A stretch of DNA of 64,000 nucleotides, taken from the NCBI GenBank assembly GCA_964470035.1, contig CAYYBR010000001.1, positions 1 through 64,000 on the forward strand. Direction: 5' to 3'. Within the stretch, counting starts at the first letter, position 1. Every line of letters begins with the position of its first letter. This document shows positions 61,635 through 64,000 of this stretch, in pieces. A program made the position numbers and the translations under genes. A model generated the notes under the pieces. The model searched no databases. It worked only from the letters and a program-made list of their open reading frames with translations, and had not been told where the DNA came from. Source of the stretch: JAJRXG01 sp964470035. Its GTDB lineage: Bacteria; Bacteroidota; Bacteroidia; Chitinophagales; Saprospiraceae.

Positions 61635-63155
61635 CTATCTCTTAGTTACGTTCACTGCTATTCTTCTGTTTTGCGCTCTTCCTTCAGGCGTGTCATTTGT
61701 AGCGACAGGATGTGCTATACCATATCCTTCTGTTGTCACACGACTACCATTGATACCCGCTGCTACTAGGGCTGCCTTTACTGCATTAGCTCTTGCAGCT
61801 GACAATCTCATATTAGACTCAGGGTTACCTGTGTTATCTGTGTATCCGCCGATCTTTATCTCCACCGTCTCATAAGCCTTGAGTATCTCAATGATATTGT
61901 TGATTTGCTCAGAAGACTTATCACGATCGATCGTTGCACTTCCTGTTGCAAAATTGATTCTATCGAAGTTATACCACTCATCTGGGTTGATCGCCATCTT
62001 GGCATTATCCAAGAACTTGATCAGTTTGTTTTCTACACCAAACTCAGGTATGTTCAATTCTACGCCGTTAGCTAATGTGGTCTTGAAGAAGTCTCCTAGT
62101 CCACCCATAGCATCACCTACAGCACCAGCTGCATCGCTTGCCATATCTCCGACAGCTCCGGCTGCATCACCAGCTACATCGCCAACTGCGCTCGCAGCAT
62201 CACCAGCTACATCGCCAACTGCACTTGCAGCATCACCAGCTGCATCGACTACTTTATCTATAGGATTTGCTGGAACTTCGTTACCACACATCTTCCATCC
62301 GATAAGTGCTACAGCAAGTAGACCTACAAGAGGGAGAATCTTCATCAGCATATTGCCACCACTTTTAGCGACACCTCCAGCCAAATCAGCAGTTTTGCCA
62401 GCTACATCACCGACAGCACCTGCTGCTGCTTTAGCTGTGTCACCAGCAGTTCCGACCACTTTGCCAGCTGCACCACCGACAGCACCTGCCGCTGCTTTAG
62501 CTGTGTCACCAGCAGTTCCAACCACTTTGCCAGCTGCATCTGCAGCACCGCCGACAGCGCCTGTAGCTCCACCGACAGCACCACTAAGTGCATCAGAAGC
62601 TTTGTCCATCAAGCTATCTCCAAGATCAAAACCGATCATGTCAGCGATACCTTGTGGCATAGCGCTTGTAATATTTTTTCTTTGCCCAGTGAGCATCTCT
62701 ATCAGACCAGAAGCACCGAGGCCACCGCCTAAGACTTTCTTTCCTAGATATCCCATGATCATCGGAGCTACCATGCCGAGTAGTCCAGAAGACGAGCTTC
62801 TTTTTACTCCAGATAGGGATCCTACTAAGTCTAGTATACCTCCAACTTTATCTCCGAAAAGAGATCCCATCAAACTTCCACCGATATCTTTAGGGTCACC
62901 TTGAGCAAGGTTTCCTCCACCGATAAGACCTCCAAGATTATCTAGTAATCCAGCATTGTCCTTATTGCTGATCATGTCAAAAATTTGGCCGAAGCCAGAA
63001 GGGTCACTTGATTTGTTAAGCATACCGCCCAGAATGGTAGGAACTAAACTTCCTATAGCACTGCTGATACCACTCTCACTTTCGCCGAGTGAACTAGCTG
63101 CCTGTTTTACGATCTGGTCAGTAACTAGACCTCCCAAGTCTTTGATAATATTCAT
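61635..63155 (-). CDS. DUF937-OmpA fusion protein with alanine-glycine repeats
   Basis: The 506-residue protein starts with a DUF937 (YidB-like) domain (about 1-175, glycine-rich, GLVTDQIVKQAASSLGESES). Next comes a first repeat block (195-265) of units like GKVVGTAGDTAKAAAGAVG, and one membrane helix (LMKILPLVGLLAVALIGWKM). A second block follows (about 300-350) of GDAASAVGDVA units. The C-terminal OmpA domain has INFATGSATIDRDKSSEQIN, IGGYTDNTGNPESNMRLS and a final QNRRIAVNVTKR. DUF937 and OmpA are seldom joined in other phyla. The long repeats suggest a flexible linker spanning the periplasm. Confidence 0.9.
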   Translation of the reverse strand: MNIIKDLGGLVTDQIVKQAASSLGESESGISSAIGSLVPTILGGMLNKSSDPSGFGQIFDMISNKDNAGLLDNLGGLIGGGNLAQGDPKDIGGSLMGSLFGDKVGGILDLVGSLSGVKRSSSSGLLGMVAPMIMGYLGKKVLGGGLGASGLIEMLTGQRKNITSAMPQGIADMIGFDLGDSLMDKASDALSGAVGGATGAVGGAADAAGKVVGTAGDTAKAAAGAVGGAAGKVVGTAGDTAKAAAGAVGDVAGKTADLAGGVAKSGGNMLMKILPLVGLLAVALIGWKMCGNEVPANPIDKVVDAAGDAASAVGDVAGDAASAVGDVAGDAAGAVGDMASDAAGAVGDAMGGLGDFFKTTLANGVELNIPEFGVENKLIKFLDNAKMAINPDEWYNFDRINFATGSATIDRDKSSEQINNIIEILKAYETVEIKIGGYTDNTGNPESNMRLSAARANAVKAALVAAGINGSRVTTEGYGIAHPVATNDTPEGRAQNRRIAVNVTKR

Positions 63156-63394
63156 AAATGTAAATTTGAAAAATGAGTACTAAGTAATGATATGTGAATT
63201 TGGACGAATGCCGTCCTGTTTTGATAAGCGTGGTTTCTAGATGTGTCTTGATTGATGGTAATCCTATATATTTTCTTGGTACGCACTATTTATTGGACGA
63301 AAGTACAATGGATTTGGTCACTTTCGAAAATTAACGATATGTATTTTTACGCTTCTAGGGTATGGATAATTGACAGAACTAAGCGCACCTATAA

Positions 63395-64000
63395 ATGACA
63401 GAGGATGAATACCTGACGATAGCAGCTGCTGGAGAAGGCGAGTATAAAGAGAAAGGAAGTAAGTTTATCAGCTATCTCGTGCCCTTCTCTGACATAGCAC
63501 TACTACCAGATGTACTCCATACGATAGGTGTACAACATCCTAAGGCAAGACATCTTTGCTACGCCTATCGAGTAGGTATCAAAGGGGATATCACAAGGTC
63601 CAACGATGATGGAGAGCCATCAGGCACAGCAGGCAAACCCATCCTCAATGTGTTGTATAGTCAAGAAGTATCGGATGTGTTTTGTGGTGTTATAAGGTAT
63701 TTTGGAGGAACAAAGCTAGGCGCAAGTGGTCTTATCAGGGCTTACAAATCTGCTGCCGAGGATGCTTTTGAAAGAACTGATAAGAGGGTAGTAGTAGTCA
63801 CTACTGACTTACTTATAAGCTACAGATCCGAGGACATGGGCTTACTCTACACTGCGCTCAAAAAGTATGGATGTGATACCATCGACCAACTTTGGGAGCA
63901 AGGCCCACAGTTAAAAGCTGCAGTACCTTTAAGCACGGCAGACGATGTCAGAAAAGCGCTAATCGCTGCGAGTCACGGTTATGAAGTAGCTGACATCACT
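63395..64000 (+). CDS. YigZ/IMPACT family protein, 3' end outside window
   Basis: An open frame from ATG 63395 runs off the end of the window (202 residues seen). It begins MTEDEYLTIAAAGEGEYKEK, and the IMPACT-type core GKPILNVLYSQEVSDVFCGV plus VIRYFGGTKLGASGLIRAYK are clear. The family (YigZ, human IMPACT) is conserved; YigZ can bind nucleic acid and IMPACT relieves GCN2 inhibition. Its role in bacteria is poorly defined. The missing part would be only the end of the small C-terminal domain. Confidence 0.9.
   Translation, partial: MTEDEYLTIAAAGEGEYKEKGSKFISYLVPFSDIALLPDVLHTIGVQHPKARHLCYAYRVGIKGDITRSNDDGEPSGTAGKPILNVLYSQEVSDVFCGVIRYFGGTKLGASGLIRAYKSAAEDAFERTDKRVVVVTTDLLISYRSEDMGLLYTALKKYGCDTIDQLWEQGPQLKAAVPLSTADDVRKALIAASHGYEVADIT

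Noticed and set aside
61879..62904. 341-residue plus-strand open frame, very Pro/Ala-rich
   Set aside because: It is the antisense of the alanine-glycine repeats of the DUF937-OmpA gene; composition reflects the repeats, and no start signal or domain is seen.
1..64000. CRISPR array, insertion sequences, rRNA genes
   Set aside because: I saw no regularly spaced repeats, transposase motifs or rRNA signatures anywhere in the window.

Overview
The window looks like one continuous stretch of chromosome from a member of the Bacteroidota, most likely a gliding, Saprospiria-like bacterium (inference). Pointers are GldC and a GldA-GldF-GldG block, a type IX secretion type B sorting domain, a sigma factor/FecR/STN-TonB receptor/DUF4249 module, TAnnTTTG promoter boxes, weak Shine-Dalgarno signals with several TTG/GTG starts, and a compact SRP RNA. 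There is no prophage, insertion sequence, CRISPR array or rRNA. Most of the content is housekeeping or core accessory.

Layout. 1-9143: 3' end of a modular unknown protein, a secreted serine hydrolase, a PIF1-type helicase, a large type-B T9SS cargo protein, small unknowns and a TauE/SafE permease. 9144-12713: Lrp regulator, TraB/GumN protein, gldC, an XRE-type regulator, an unknown protein and tRNA-His. 12949-18554: sigma factor, anti-sigma factor, outer-membrane receptor and DUF4249 lipoprotein. 18727-25719: Crp regulator, RluA pseudouridine synthase, SRP RNA, transaldolase, ArsC-like protein, hemF, a LuxE-like protein and small genes. 25900-35607: smc, a response regulator, a nuclease, a HerA-like ATPase, a thioredoxin, ribD and a cysteine desulfurase. 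35795-39910: a redoxin/DinB/DUF547 operon facing a sterol-reductase-like/SDR pair. 40031-47615: a signalling island with two paralogous TPR histidine kinases, two LuxR-type proteins, a repeat-rich surface protein and a hydrolase, four of whose genes are preceded by the element GAATTCATAT. 47867-54264: a dynamin-like GTPase, a frameshifted thiolase, an OmpA lipoprotein, a YheT hydrolase, a GDPD and a small barrel protein. 54410-61577: one packed operon ftsX-DUF3098-uppP-truB-gldA-gldF-gldG-phospholipase C-like, ending in a strong terminator. 61635-64000: a DUF937/OmpA fusion and the start of a YigZ/IMPACT gene.

The most unusual signal is not a gene. The 13-mer ATTTACGAAAGTG occurs ten times exactly on either strand, and a sister 15-mer ATATTTGCGAAAGCG three times. 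Copies lie inside unrelated genes in different reading frames and in intergenic DNA. The two forms differ at two positions that would pair with each other around a C(GAAA)G loop. This behaves like a dispersed DNA-level tag (uptake sequence, recombination or modification site, or single-strand hairpin) that I do not recognise from this phylum.
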